Assembly: GCA_031270945.1 (NCBI GenBank)
Contig: JAISWZ010000143.1
Coordinates: forward strand, 1-64,000
Source: Clostridiales bacterium
GTDB taxonomy: Bacteria > Bacillota > Clostridia > Lachnospirales > WQUN01
Direction of reading: 5' to 3'
DNA: 64,000 nucleotides
This document shows, in pieces, positions 35,976-44,873 of this stretch. A model generated the notes under the pieces. It was not told the DNA's origin, made no database searches, and worked only from the letters and a program-made list of their open reading frames with translations. The position numbers and the translations under genes are program-made. How positions within the stretch are numbered: position 1 is the first letter of the stretch; each line of letters starts with the position of its first letter.

Positions 35976-38906
35976 ATGGCGCAAGCAGAAAGCTATATCA
36001 GCAACAAAGCCAACAAGTACTTTATCGCCAACGGCGAGGAGCGCCTATCGCTGCTGGCAGCCATTCCTTCAGAACGGTACGCGGGCTTCTTGGATCTGAA
36101 GCTGAAGCTCAAGTCGGTTGAAGATCGGGTTTTGGAGACAATAGGGGCATGCCCGAAAAAGAGGCTTGACATGCAGCTGAAGCCCATTCTTGACGCGTTT
36201 GGACTGCCCTGGCTTTACAGCGAGATAAAAACTGTCAGGGACATAAAGTATGCCGTAAGCGAAAGAGACATCCGCTTCCTTCTGGGCATGGCGATAGCGG
36301 CGAGCATTGACTACGCCACGGCTTGGAAGGCTGGGTTCAAGATATTTGATCCTGTCTGGGCGGCTAGCCTGGAGTATTCGTTTTCAAAGTACATTTTTGC
36401 GGCTGACGTTGAGGAGCTCTTCGGAGAGCGCGTTACGCCTGGAAGCAGCTCGCGTTACCGGCTTGAGTCGGATCTTGGCGCCTACATCCATGAGGACATT
36501 GAGCTTGATGTCCGAAAGGCGGTAGGCCTTTGGTCTGAGATGGACGGCGGTGACGACTCGCCAGGGAGGCTGGCTGAAATATGCCAAAGAAACAAGGTTG
36601 AGCCTGGGATCCTGGCGTCCGCGTATTGCTCTTTGGCTGGCGGCGGGGTTGGCATGACGTTGACGTCACAGGCGCTGGCTATAGCGATTGAAGAGGCCAT
36701 GAGAAGCCAGGAACAGGATGAAAGCGATCCTGGCGAGGCTGAGAAGTTCAGGTTTCCAACTGAGCTTCCGGATGGGCTTGCGCCGTCAATGCCTCTTGAC
36801 GCGTTGGAGATGCCCCCGAAGTACCTGGCGGCGCTTAGCAAATCGGGGATAGAGACCCTAGGGGATCTAGCCAGTTACAGAACATTTGACATTCCGCAGA
36901 TAACAGGGCTTAAAGAATTGGGCGGCTTGGCTTACGCCAACATATGGCAGATAATCCCCCAGCTCAAGAAGCTGTTCAAGGAGGGGGTTGCCATGAAGGC
37001 ACCGTCCACAACTACTGTTTTGAAGAAGGTAGAGCCAAACCTTCCATATCAAGTTTCTCCGGTCACATCCATATACTCCTTGGGGCTTTCCTCGGCTTGC
37101 GCCAGGATTCTCAGGGACTGCGGCATACTGGACGCCTCCCAGCTCTCGCGCTTGAAGAAGGGGCACGTGAACACTCTCAAGAGCAGCGGGGTTGACGAGA
37201 ACGCCATTCTTCTTGCCGTAAAAACAGCCTCACAGCTTCGAAAGATTTTCGAGGAGCGGGAAACGGCGGAAAAGAAGGCCGCCCCCGCGCCAAAGCCTTG
37301 GGATCAGGCTGAGTTTGACGAGACGATGAAGCGGATACCCAAAAGAAGGCTTGTCCGCCCGGTAAGCGCTCTGGTGTTGGCAAAGCCGGGGCTAAGCGAT
37401 CCCAGCATTCCTGAAAGCACTCTCATAAAAGACTTGGGGGACTTGATTTCTGAAGACAAAGATCTGGAAACCCTGGACAAGATCAAAAGCGTGGCCCAAT
37501 TTGCCGCTTCAGATCTGAGAATGATCATATGCCGGAGGCTGGACTTGTTCTTCATGGGAGAAAGGTGCCTCCAGACTTTTCCCAAAGTCAAGGAATGGAT
37601 CATAAACGCGACTGACCTGCCTGTCAAGGGAAATGGTGCGCTTGAGCAGTTTCGGGCAAGGCTTGGGCTTGAGATTTCCAAGATAGCCATGGATCCGATT
37701 CCCTTGGTTTGCGCCGACGTTGGATCCCCATACTGGGCGACTGATGATGACGTGTCGCAGTTTTACAGCCCGGTCAAGGAAAACGCTTTATGGATGGCCA
37801 TTCTCCGCACTCCAGCCCTTTACTCCTCTCCCGCCATGGTCAGGGATACTGCCAGAAAGGGATTCATACAAAAAGACGCCGCCCCTGACATGGACAAGGC
37901 GGCTGCTGTGATAGACACTTTTCCTAGCTTGGGAAGCGAAAAGGACTTCGCGCAAAGAATAAAAAAGATCTCAGAGCGGGAGAATATAAGCCTCCTGGCT
38001 CTTAGCATAGAGTTTGAGCGAAGCTACAACAGGGGCGGAGCGGGCGCCTGCTTCAAGAAGTCGATAGGCACCCGGGAGTTCATGGAGTTGGCGTTTTCAA
38101 CCTTCATGCCCGCCAGGTTCCAGCGGCTTTCAAGAGCTGCGCTTGAGGAGTTTCGCCGCCACGTGGAAAGGCTCTCCCTTGGCGCTGTAGTAGCGCCCCT
38201 TGATGACGGAGCGCTGTCTAGATGCATCGAAGCCTTTTGCCTGGACTGCGGCGACGGAACGCTTTTGCAGTCCCAAGAGCTGGAACCCCTGGCTGACAGC
38301 GTTAACGCAGTCTGGAAAGAGATGCAAAGCGAAGCACTTGACTTCATCCTGGTCGAAACAGCTTTTGGCAAGTACGGAGACCGCATAGCCTTGCTAAACA
38401 ACCCAACCCTTTTTGCCGAAGCCATGAAGCACTGCGCTGGCGCCTGCGTTGCCGCCGGATCCTTCTCGTTCAAGCCCCAGTACCAGGTGGCGCAAGAACT
38501 CGAAGCCTTGTTCTGGGAATCCCTGGTTTTAAGCGAAGAAGAGATCCTGTCCCAGTTCCCTGGCATGACCCCTGGGGCTTTAAAGTTCTTTGTCAGGTTC
38601 CTGCCAGGCATCCAAGACGCCGGCAATAACTGGCTTGTGATGAAAAATGGGCTCCCAGGACTCAGCCACGGCCTGGCTGAAGAAATGAAAAAAGCCGCCA
38701 AGCGAGCCCCGATCTCCGCCGAAATGGTCTGGGAACACATGCTCCTTAGATGCCCAAGCTTCGCACTCGCAAAAGGCATAACCAGCATTGACCGCGCGAT
38801 TATAGCCTTCTGCGCCGTCGCCGGCGGATTCGAGCTAATAGGCTCAAAAGTGTCGCTAAAGCAAGGCCTCAATGACGAATCGATGGAAGTTCAGTTCGTT
38901 TTGTAA
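35976..38906 (+). CDS. Large HhH (alpha-CTD-like) repeat protein, first of a pair
   Basis: 976 aa from the ATG at 35976, preceded by GGGGGAGG at 8 nt. The track's upstream start at 35805 reads through low-complexity Lys codons and is rejected. The N-terminal part of about 260 aa is helical and unrecognised (KKRLDMQLKPILDAFGLPW). Two segments resemble the helix-hairpin-helix domain of the RNA polymerase alpha C-terminus: ALSKSGIETLGDLASYRTFD at about 285 and ARILRDCGILDASQLSRLKK at about 370. A long helical region follows. The last 180 aa (ALLNNPTLFAEAMKHCAGAC, LVLSEEEILSQFPGMTPGAL, RCPSFALAKGITSIDRAIIA) are homologous to the C-terminus of the next gene. No signal peptide or membrane segment, so cytoplasmic. 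A nucleic-acid or polymerase link is inferred only from the HhH repeats. Confidence 0.85.
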   Translation: MAQAESYISNKANKYFIANGEERLSLLAAIPSERYAGFLDLKLKLKSVEDRVLETIGACPKKRLDMQLKPILDAFGLPWLYSEIKTVRDIKYAVSERDIRFLLGMAIAASIDYATAWKAGFKIFDPVWAASLEYSFSKYIFAADVEELFGERVTPGSSSRYRLESDLGAYIHEDIELDVRKAVGLWSEMDGGDDSPGRLAEICQRNKVEPGILASAYCSLAGGGVGMTLTSQALAIAIEEAMRSQEQDESDPGEAEKFRFPTELPDGLAPSMPLDALEMPPKYLAALSKSGIETLGDLASYRTFDIPQITGLKELGGLAYANIWQIIPQLKKLFKEGVAMKAPSTTTVLKKVEPNLPYQVSPVTSIYSLGLSSACARILRDCGILDASQLSRLKKGHVNTLKSSGVDENAILLAVKTASQLRKIFEERETAEKKAAPAPKPWDQAEFDETMKRIPKRRLVRPVSALVLAKPGLSDPSIPESTLIKDLGDLISEDKDLETLDKIKSVAQFAASDLRMIICRRLDLFFMGERCLQTFPKVKEWIINATDLPVKGNGALEQFRARLGLEISKIAMDPIPLVCADVGSPYWATDDDVSQFYSPVKENALWMAILRTPALYSSPAMVRDTARKGFIQKDAAPDMDKAAAVIDTFPSLGSEKDFAQRIKKISERENISLLALSIEFERSYNRGGAGACFKKSIGTREFMELAFSTFMPARFQRLSRAALEEFRRHVERLSLGAVVAPLDDGALSRCIEAFCLDCGDGTLLQSQELEPLADSVNAVWKEMQSEALDFILVETAFGKYGDRIALLNNPTLFAEAMKHCAGACVAAGSFSFKPQYQVAQELEALFWESLVLSEEEILSQFPGMTPGALKFFVRFLPGIQDAGNNWLVMKNGLPGLSHGLAEEMKKAAKRAPISAEMVWEHMLLRCPSFALAKGITSIDRAIIAFCAVAGGFELIGSKVSLKQGLNDESMEVQFVL

Positions 38907-39102
38907 AAATCGACAAAACTTTGACGCTAAAAGTTAAAATGCGCGAAATTTTGGATTTTTGGGTTTGCGTAGGAAGGGAAAAAGATGTATACTGAAGAGG
39001 ATGAATTGTCTGCCATCGGGTGCATTTTGCCCGATGGCGGCAAGCATGAATTCAAGCCTCACTGCAGCGCAACAGGCTTCTTCTCTTTGCGTTCCAGTCT
39101 TT

Positions 39103-39262
39103 ACGCCATTACCCTTACGCCGCGTAAGCCCATTGCCATGAAAAACACGCTTTTTTTCTTACAGGATGTTTTCTTGCAGAACGTCGTATTGCATATTTTC
39201 TGATAAAATAATCATACGCTTATGACCTTTCGCCGCATAAGCCATTGCCATGAAAAACACGC
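39103..39262. repeat. Direct repeat in front of the second HhH giant
   Basis: Two copies of a block of about 48 bp ending CATTGCCATGAAAAACACGC, at 39103-39150 and 39214-39262, lie in the gap between the two giant genes. The short ORF 38985-39203 overlaps the first copy and has no convincing ribosome site. Confidence 0.8.
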
Positions 39263-39340
39263 ATTTTTATAAAAACGCCTAATCCAGGCGCCGATGGCGC
39301 CCCAAAACCCAAACCAACACCAACCCCGGGGAGGAGCAAC

Positions 39341-42300
39341 ATGTCGGAATTGGTTAACAGATCGAGGTTTTCACTAGAAAGCCCATTGTCAGAGCTGCCG
39401 GTTGCCTCCCGCTGGATGGGTGAGCTAAACTCCAGAGGAGCGTATTGCATTTGGCAGCTTCTGCTATTGGACAATGCGCAGTTTTCGGGCTTGGGGCTTT
39501 TGACAGCTGCCACAGCCAAGAGGCATGTGACAACGGAGCTTGAAAAGTCCAAAGCTCTCTCTCCCAGCAACTTGAAGCTTTTGTTTGACAGCATTCCGCC
39601 AGCCAGATTGGAGAGAGACGCGATAGCCTACCTGGGGCCGTTCGGAAGAAAGGCGCCAGCGCTTGAGGTAGTGCTTGTGAAAGACATGGCAAACGTCCTG
39701 AATTCGTGCGAGGACAAGACGGAGCTGGCGCTTTGCCTGCATCTTTTGGGATTGAACTATAAAAGCGCGTTGTTCAAGTCCAGCAAGCTTTTTGATCCAT
39801 ACGGCATACTTTCGGCTGAAATGGACAATGAGATCGTGCTTTTCCCGTGCGAGATGGAAGCGTACTATGGAATGGGATTCCTAAACTTGGCCAGGAACTC
39901 GAGAATAGGCAACTTTGAGTATCTGGCGCTTTACGACGCTTACTGCCGGAGAGCGGAAAGCCATGACTTCCTGGCCGCGAAAAACATAATCGCCAGATAC
40001 CCGACAAGCATGACCCATGCAAACGCGATATCAAGGCTTCAGAATGATTGCGAGGATCTTTCCCCAAGAGCCATGGCCGCTGTTTTCCTGAACTATTTTT
40101 CGCCTGTCGGAGACGGCTTTTCCAGGTACGGCGGAAACAGGGATCGAACCCTTGCGCCAACCTTAAGCTATGAGATCCAAAAAGGGCTGCACCCAAAGTC
40201 CAGGGCGCCTATTCTCCAAAGCGATGACACCCCTATAGCCTTGATGCAGTCAGTGGCGCCCCAGCCTGAGCTCCCGGTTTACCAGGAGCCGCCAAAGGGC
40301 AAGGGGCCGGTCTTTGCGGAGGAGCATGCGCCAAAAAAAGGCTCAATGGTTAAGTTCATGCTTCCAGCCAGCATATCCGAGTTCACCCTTGTCACAGAGC
40401 TTAAGCTTGCGACAAGCGTCCAAAGGGCGCTTTTGAGAAACGGGATCAAGACTGTAGAACAGCTGGCGAACATGGACGAAAAGGCAATAGCCTCGATCTT
40501 CTACCTGTATGAGGAAGACGAGATCGAATACACAAGGTCAGCCGTTGACATTGTCAGAAGAACCCTGCAAGCCAACGCGACCGAGTATATCAGCCTGAAG
40601 ATTTCCCTCTCGAACAACATCACCACGGACAAGCAGGCCGCAACTGTCCTTCCAAAGGCGCTTGCCGCAAGGCTTGCGAGCTATGGCATAACAAAGGTTT
40701 CGCAAATAGCGGATGACAACATATGCAGCTGGCTTCTGGACGCTGTGGCAAACAAGGACTCTGTTGCCGAAGCGCTGAACATGGAAAAGATAATCCGGCT
40801 TATCAGAAGCAGGATCCCTGGAATCACAGCTGCGTTCAAGCATAAGCTGGCAGACGAGAAGGCGGCCAGGACAGCCCCCCAGACTAGGCTGGAGCAGCAT
40901 GCCGAAACGATTCCAGAGCAGGATCCAAAGGGGCCATTGAATCCGTTAAAGCGGATGTTCCCGAACTTCGATATGAGCGTTTATTCGATTGTACAGAAAA
41001 ATACGCCCATGCCCTTCTTTGGGGTAAGCGTGGCTCACCAGAAAGCCTTCGCAAGGGCTGGAATCACTACAGCCGGAGAGCTGTCCCTCCTTACGAAAGA
41101 CCAGCTGTCTCTTCTAAAGGACTACCTGTTCCTGACAGACGCAGGGGTGGAAGCGCTTAGAAGAGCGTCAGCCGAGCTTTATACAAAATTTCAGCAGGAT
41201 CGCCTTGACGAGAAAGAGAATTCTTACATACCGAAAACGCCTGATTACGGCGCGGTGACGCATGACACCCTGATCTCCGCCCTTGGGCTTACTCTGTCGT
41301 GTGAGAAGGCGCTCACCGACGTTGGGGTTCATACAGCTTTCGATCTTGCGCAGCTCAAGGATTCTGCAATCCAAACCCTCAGGCTCTTCAGGAGAGGCGA
41401 CGAGATAGCGGAAGAGGCCAAGAAGGCTTCATCCTCCCTCCAGGAACTGTTTAACGCGTACAAAGCCTCGCTGAACAAGCCCGTTGCTGAGCCCGTCCAG
41501 CCCAAAGCCGCCCCGATCAAGCCGCCAGAAGAGCCGCCAAAACCTGCCAGAAAAACCGAAGAGATTGTCCCGCTCAAGAAGTTTACGAAAAAGCAGCCCG
41601 ACAAAACCTTTGATGCCCAGCCTGAAACCCATGTCTCAACTATCGGGCTCCAGATCAAGGACATCCTTCTCCTAAGGAATTGCGACGTTCGCACTGTTGC
41701 GGAGCTGGCCGCGATCAGCAAGAGCCAGATAGCCATTGTCAGGGCGAACAAGAGCGCCATTGAGGCGGATGACGTCCTGGACTGGAAGTACGTGGCAATG
41801 AACATCCTCCGGAAGAAGGAGCTTGGATATGAGCCCATTTCTCCGGACACAAAGCTTGAAAACATTCCCGGCCTAGGCTTCCCTCTTGCCGCGCTCGCGC
41901 AAATGGGCGTCACAACCGCCTTTGATCTCGCCTATTCTCCCAGGATGGAGAAGATTGCCACGTATGTTCTTTCCGTCAAGATCCGCAAGGAGATAGTTAG
42001 CGCCTCAGGGTCGATGCGCAACCTCCTGCAGGCCATGAGAGATGACGAGGAGAAAGCGGCAAAAAAGGCGAAAGAGCCAGATTTTACAGATAAGGTTTTG
42101 AGAGAGAAAGCGATTCAAGAGCAAGCGGCTGCAAAAGAGCGGGAGGCAAAAGAGCAAGCGGCAAAAGAGCAAGCCGAAAAAGAGCAAGCCGCCAAAGAAC
42201 TGGCCGCAAAAGCTCAAGCCGAAATAGAACAGGCCGCAAAAGACCAAGCGGCCAAAGACCAAGCAGCCAAACCCCGGGCCGAATCCATAGCCCAACCCAT

Positions 42301-44350
42301 AGTGAGGTCGCAAGCGTCCAAGATCGGCCCTCTTCAATTGCGAGCCTTGTCAAAGGCCAACCCGGATACCCCGATTGGGGAGCTGGGTTTCAGTTTGTAC
42401 TGCATGGCGACACTCAGAAGCAATGGCATAAAAACAGCGGAGCCGCTTGCCGCGATGTGGGACGGGCTTTTGCCGGTCTTCAACAAGTACTCGACATCCA
42501 TCAAGGATGAGATGAGCCGCGCGGCCAAGTACCTGCATGAAATGTTTGCAGATAAGGCTGTGAGTGACGCTTCTGCGGAAGTCAAGCCTATCGAAGTCGC
42601 TCCGGTGAAGCCTATCGAAGACGCACCAGCGAAGCCAGTTGAAGTCGCTCCAGAGAAGCCTATCGAAGTCGCGCAGACAAAGCCTGTCGAAACGCCGCCA
42701 GCTAAGCCCATCGAAGTGGCGCAGACAAAGCCTGTTGAAACGCCGCCAACCAAGCCTGTCGAGGTTGCACAAGCCAAGCCCATCGAAGTCGCGCCGCCCA
42801 AGCCCGCCGCCCCTGATCCCGAAGCCCTAGCCAAGGCTGAAGAAGTGCGCTTGATGGTAGAGCGCATGGAGTGCCCGGTTTCCCTGCTTCTAAAAACCCT
42901 GCGCATGACAACGCCATTCGCGGAGCTTGAAAACATGAAGATTCGTGAGCTCTCGACTGCAAGAAGCGCTTTGCAGCAAGAGGGGATGAAGCTGATCAAG
43001 CTTGCCGGAACGGACATAAGAGGGAAGCTTTTGGCCCAGATCGATGAGATGCTTGAGATAGAAGAGAAATTTTCCGCCAGAGCCCTTGAGGCTTCGATTG
43101 ACTGGATCAAGTCCGGCAACGAAATCAAGAGCTTCAGCTTCGTATACTCATTCTGCGACAGGATGAAAGTGAAGATAAAAAGGCTTGAGTTTGATCCCTT
43201 GCTTGCCGTGTGCTACCACTACGGAAAGACTGGCCTAATAACTTTCGAAGAGGTGAGGGACTACTTCAAGCCAGCCAAGCATGGAGACGCGTTCTTGGCT
43301 CTAGCCACAAGCGTCCAGCTAAGCGACGCCTTCAGCCTGAGCTATGACTCAGCCAGAAAGGTCTTCCTGGAAGAAGAGCTTTCGATTGTGCAAAGCCTCC
43401 CGTCTTTTATAGAAGACGAGAAAGCCGCCTTGGAAAATGCGGGGATAAAGGCTAAGCCCCAAGCGCTCCAAAACGCGTTCAAGCGGCTGTACAAGAAAGG
43501 CAAAGACGTGCTCTACAAGCTCAAAGCCAAGCCTGAAGAGCTGTGCGAATACGCCATAGGCAAATGGCCGGATGGCTGGCTGACCCTAGAAGACTTCGGA
43601 AAGTTCAGGATATTCGCTGAAGGATTGGTTTACAAGGACATCCTCCTTCCCTCAAGCGACCAAGCCCTTTGGGACATGCTTTCTCCCTACAGCATGATCC
43701 ACGAAGGAATGCTGGTGTTCAAAAACAGCATAAGATCAGCTGATCTCAAGAGGCTTTGCAATGAGATGAAAAGCTGGGGCAATTTTGTCCTGCTTGAAAA
43801 CGCCCAAAAGAAAGCCAAGAAAATGTTCGTGGGCCCCCTGGCTGAGTCCAAGGAAATGCTTGCCAAAGCCCTTGAAGAGCATGCAGGAGCGCAGGTGGTA
43901 GGCGGTTACATCTGCTTTGAGCCATTGGGAGCGCTGTCAAAAAGAGCGGAAGCCTTTGTGGCAAAAAAAGTGATCGCCACCGAAGAAGAGCTCATGCAAG
44001 AATTCAAGGAATTTCCCAGAGAAGTGCTTGACGGCGCCTTGACTGGCGCGGCTTTTGTCAAAAAGAACGGCTGCTTCGCCTCAGGTGATCTGGCAGGAAG
44101 CCTAGGCAACGAGATCGCCCGAAACATCAAGCAGCTAGCTTCGATAGCCCCAGTCAACAAGGAAGCGCTGGCTGAGCATCTGACACTTGCCTATCCCAAG
44201 TTTGCGCTGCAAAAAGGCCTCTCTGGCTGCGACAAGATAATGGCGGCTGTATGCTTCGCATTTGACGGGTTCAAGATAAATGGAGATTGCCTGGAGATAG
44301 AAGGGCTGGAAGAGCGCAGGAATGTGATGGCGGTCGCGTTTGATGATTAA
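39341..44350 (+). CDS. Giant HhH (alpha-CTD-like) repeat protein, second of a pair
   Basis: 1669 aa, with GGGGAGGAG just before ATG. After an N-terminal helical domain of about 330 aa come seven degenerate alpha-CTD/HhH-like units, each with a G(I/V)xTxxxLA turn: LLRNGIKTVEQLANM, LASYGITKVSQIAD, FARAGITTAGELSLL, LTDVGVHTAFDLAQL, LRNCDVRTVAELAAI, LAQMGVTTAFDLAYS and LRSNGIKTAEPLAAM. Between units six and seven is an Ala/Lys/Gln/Glu-rich coiled stretch (KEQAAKEQAEKEQ). After unit seven is a KPIEVAPxKPVE repeat linker at about 1085-1165. The C-terminal 500 aa contain a helical region and end in the domain shared with the preceding gene (LAYPKFALQKGLSGCDKIMA). Cytoplasmic by composition. It is the partner or diverged duplicate of the 976-aa protein. 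Confidence 0.87.
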   Translation: MSELVNRSRFSLESPLSELPVASRWMGELNSRGAYCIWQLLLLDNAQFSGLGLLTAATAKRHVTTELEKSKALSPSNLKLLFDSIPPARLERDAIAYLGPFGRKAPALEVVLVKDMANVLNSCEDKTELALCLHLLGLNYKSALFKSSKLFDPYGILSAEMDNEIVLFPCEMEAYYGMGFLNLARNSRIGNFEYLALYDAYCRRAESHDFLAAKNIIARYPTSMTHANAISRLQNDCEDLSPRAMAAVFLNYFSPVGDGFSRYGGNRDRTLAPTLSYEIQKGLHPKSRAPILQSDDTPIALMQSVAPQPELPVYQEPPKGKGPVFAEEHAPKKGSMVKFMLPASISEFTLVTELKLATSVQRALLRNGIKTVEQLANMDEKAIASIFYLYEEDEIEYTRSAVDIVRRTLQANATEYISLKISLSNNITTDKQAATVLPKALAARLASYGITKVSQIADDNICSWLLDAVANKDSVAEALNMEKIIRLIRSRIPGITAAFKHKLADEKAARTAPQTRLEQHAETIPEQDPKGPLNPLKRMFPNFDMSVYSIVQKNTPMPFFGVSVAHQKAFARAGITTAGELSLLTKDQLSLLKDYLFLTDAGVEALRRASAELYTKFQQDRLDEKENSYIPKTPDYGAVTHDTLISALGLTLSCEKALTDVGVHTAFDLAQLKDSAIQTLRLFRRGDEIAEEAKKASSSLQELFNAYKASLNKPVAEPVQPKAAPIKPPEEPPKPARKTEEIVPLKKFTKKQPDKTFDAQPETHVSTIGLQIKDILLLRNCDVRTVAELAAISKSQIAIVRANKSAIEADDVLDWKYVAMNILRKKELGYEPISPDTKLENIPGLGFPLAALAQMGVTTAFDLAYSPRMEKIATYVLSVKIRKEIVSASGSMRNLLQAMRDDEEKAAKKAKEPDFTDKVLREKAIQEQAAAKEREAKEQAAKEQAEKEQAAKELAAKAQAEIEQAAKDQAAKDQAAKPRAESIAQPIVRSQASKIGPLQLRALSKANPDTPIGELGFSLYCMATLRSNGIKTAEPLAAMWDGLLPVFNKYSTSIKDEMSRAAKYLHEMFADKAVSDASAEVKPIEVAPVKPIEDAPAKPVEVAPEKPIEVAQTKPVETPPAKPIEVAQTKPVETPPTKPVEVAQAKPIEVAPPKPAAPDPEALAKAEEVRLMVERMECPVSLLLKTLRMTTPFAELENMKIRELSTARSALQQEGMKLIKLAGTDIRGKLLAQIDEMLEIEEKFSARALEASIDWIKSGNEIKSFSFVYSFCDRMKVKIKRLEFDPLLAVCYHYGKTGLITFEEVRDYFKPAKHGDAFLALATSVQLSDAFSLSYDSARKVFLEEELSIVQSLPSFIEDEKAALENAGIKAKPQALQNAFKRLYKKGKDVLYKLKAKPEELCEYAIGKWPDGWLTLEDFGKFRIFAEGLVYKDILLPSSDQALWDMLSPYSMIHEGMLVFKNSIRSADLKRLCNEMKSWGNFVLLENAQKKAKKMFVGPLAESKEMLAKALEEHAGAQVVGGYICFEPLGALSKRAEAFVAKKVIATEEELMQEFKEFPREVLDGALTGAAFVKKNGCFASGDLAGSLGNEIARNIKQLASIAPVNKEALAEHLTLAYPKFALQKGLSGCDKIMAAVCFAFDGFKINGDCLEIEGLEERRNVMAVAFDD

Positions 44351-44512
44351 AAGAATGCCTTAAGCGATTGAAGCAAGAAACTTGAATAAAACTTGAAACA
44401 AACGCTTGAAGCAAAAGAACAAAAGATTAAAACAAAATCTTGAAGCGTAAAACAAAAGACTAAAACAAGACAAAATCGAAATGCAAGCCCAAAAGCCAAG
44501 AAATAAAACAAG

Positions 44513-44543
44513 AAAAAGCTCTGCCGGAGGCAGAGCTTTTTCT
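44513..44543. terminator. Bidirectional terminator between giant gene and Ca2+ ATPase gene
   Basis: AAAAAGCTCTGCC-GGA-GGCAGAGCTTTTTC between two convergent genes. Confidence 0.88.
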
Positions 44544-44860
44544 TTTGATCTTTGATCTTTTGGTTTTGAACTTTTTGTTTTTGATCTTTTTGTTTTTGAT
44601 CTTTTTGGTTTTGATCTTGTTGTTTTTGATATTTTGGTTTTTTTGAATGCTCTTTTAAATATGATCTTTTAAATATGCTCTTTTTGATTTTTGCTTTTTT
44701 AGTTTTTTGCTCTTTCAAGCTTTTGATTTTTTCGAGTTTCTGATCTTTTAGATTTTTTAGTTTCTAAATTTTTTTAAGCTTGCAAATTTCATGCTGACTA
44801 AGTTTAATGATTTCTAAGCTTTTCTATTTTAATCTAAATCATTCTGTATTAGTCCATATT
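44544..44860. repeat. T-rich low-complexity repeat
   Basis: Imperfect repeats of TTTTTGATCTTTTTG fill 44544-44650 and fade towards 44860. They encode a long Lys/Gln ORF on the minus strand (44347-44718), which is an artefact. Confidence 0.8.
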
Positions 44861-44873
44861 AAGCCAAAAACCC

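Noticed and set aside
38024-38872. Antisense 282-aa ORF
   Set aside because: It lies entirely inside the 976-aa protein gene, and its composition is typical of a shadow frame.
38985-39203. 72-aa ORF between the giant genes
   Set aside because: There is no ribosome site, it overlaps a direct repeat, and it has no similarity I can recognise.
44347-44718. Lys/Gln-rich 123-aa ORF
   Set aside because: It is encoded by the low-complexity T-rich array and overlaps a terminator.
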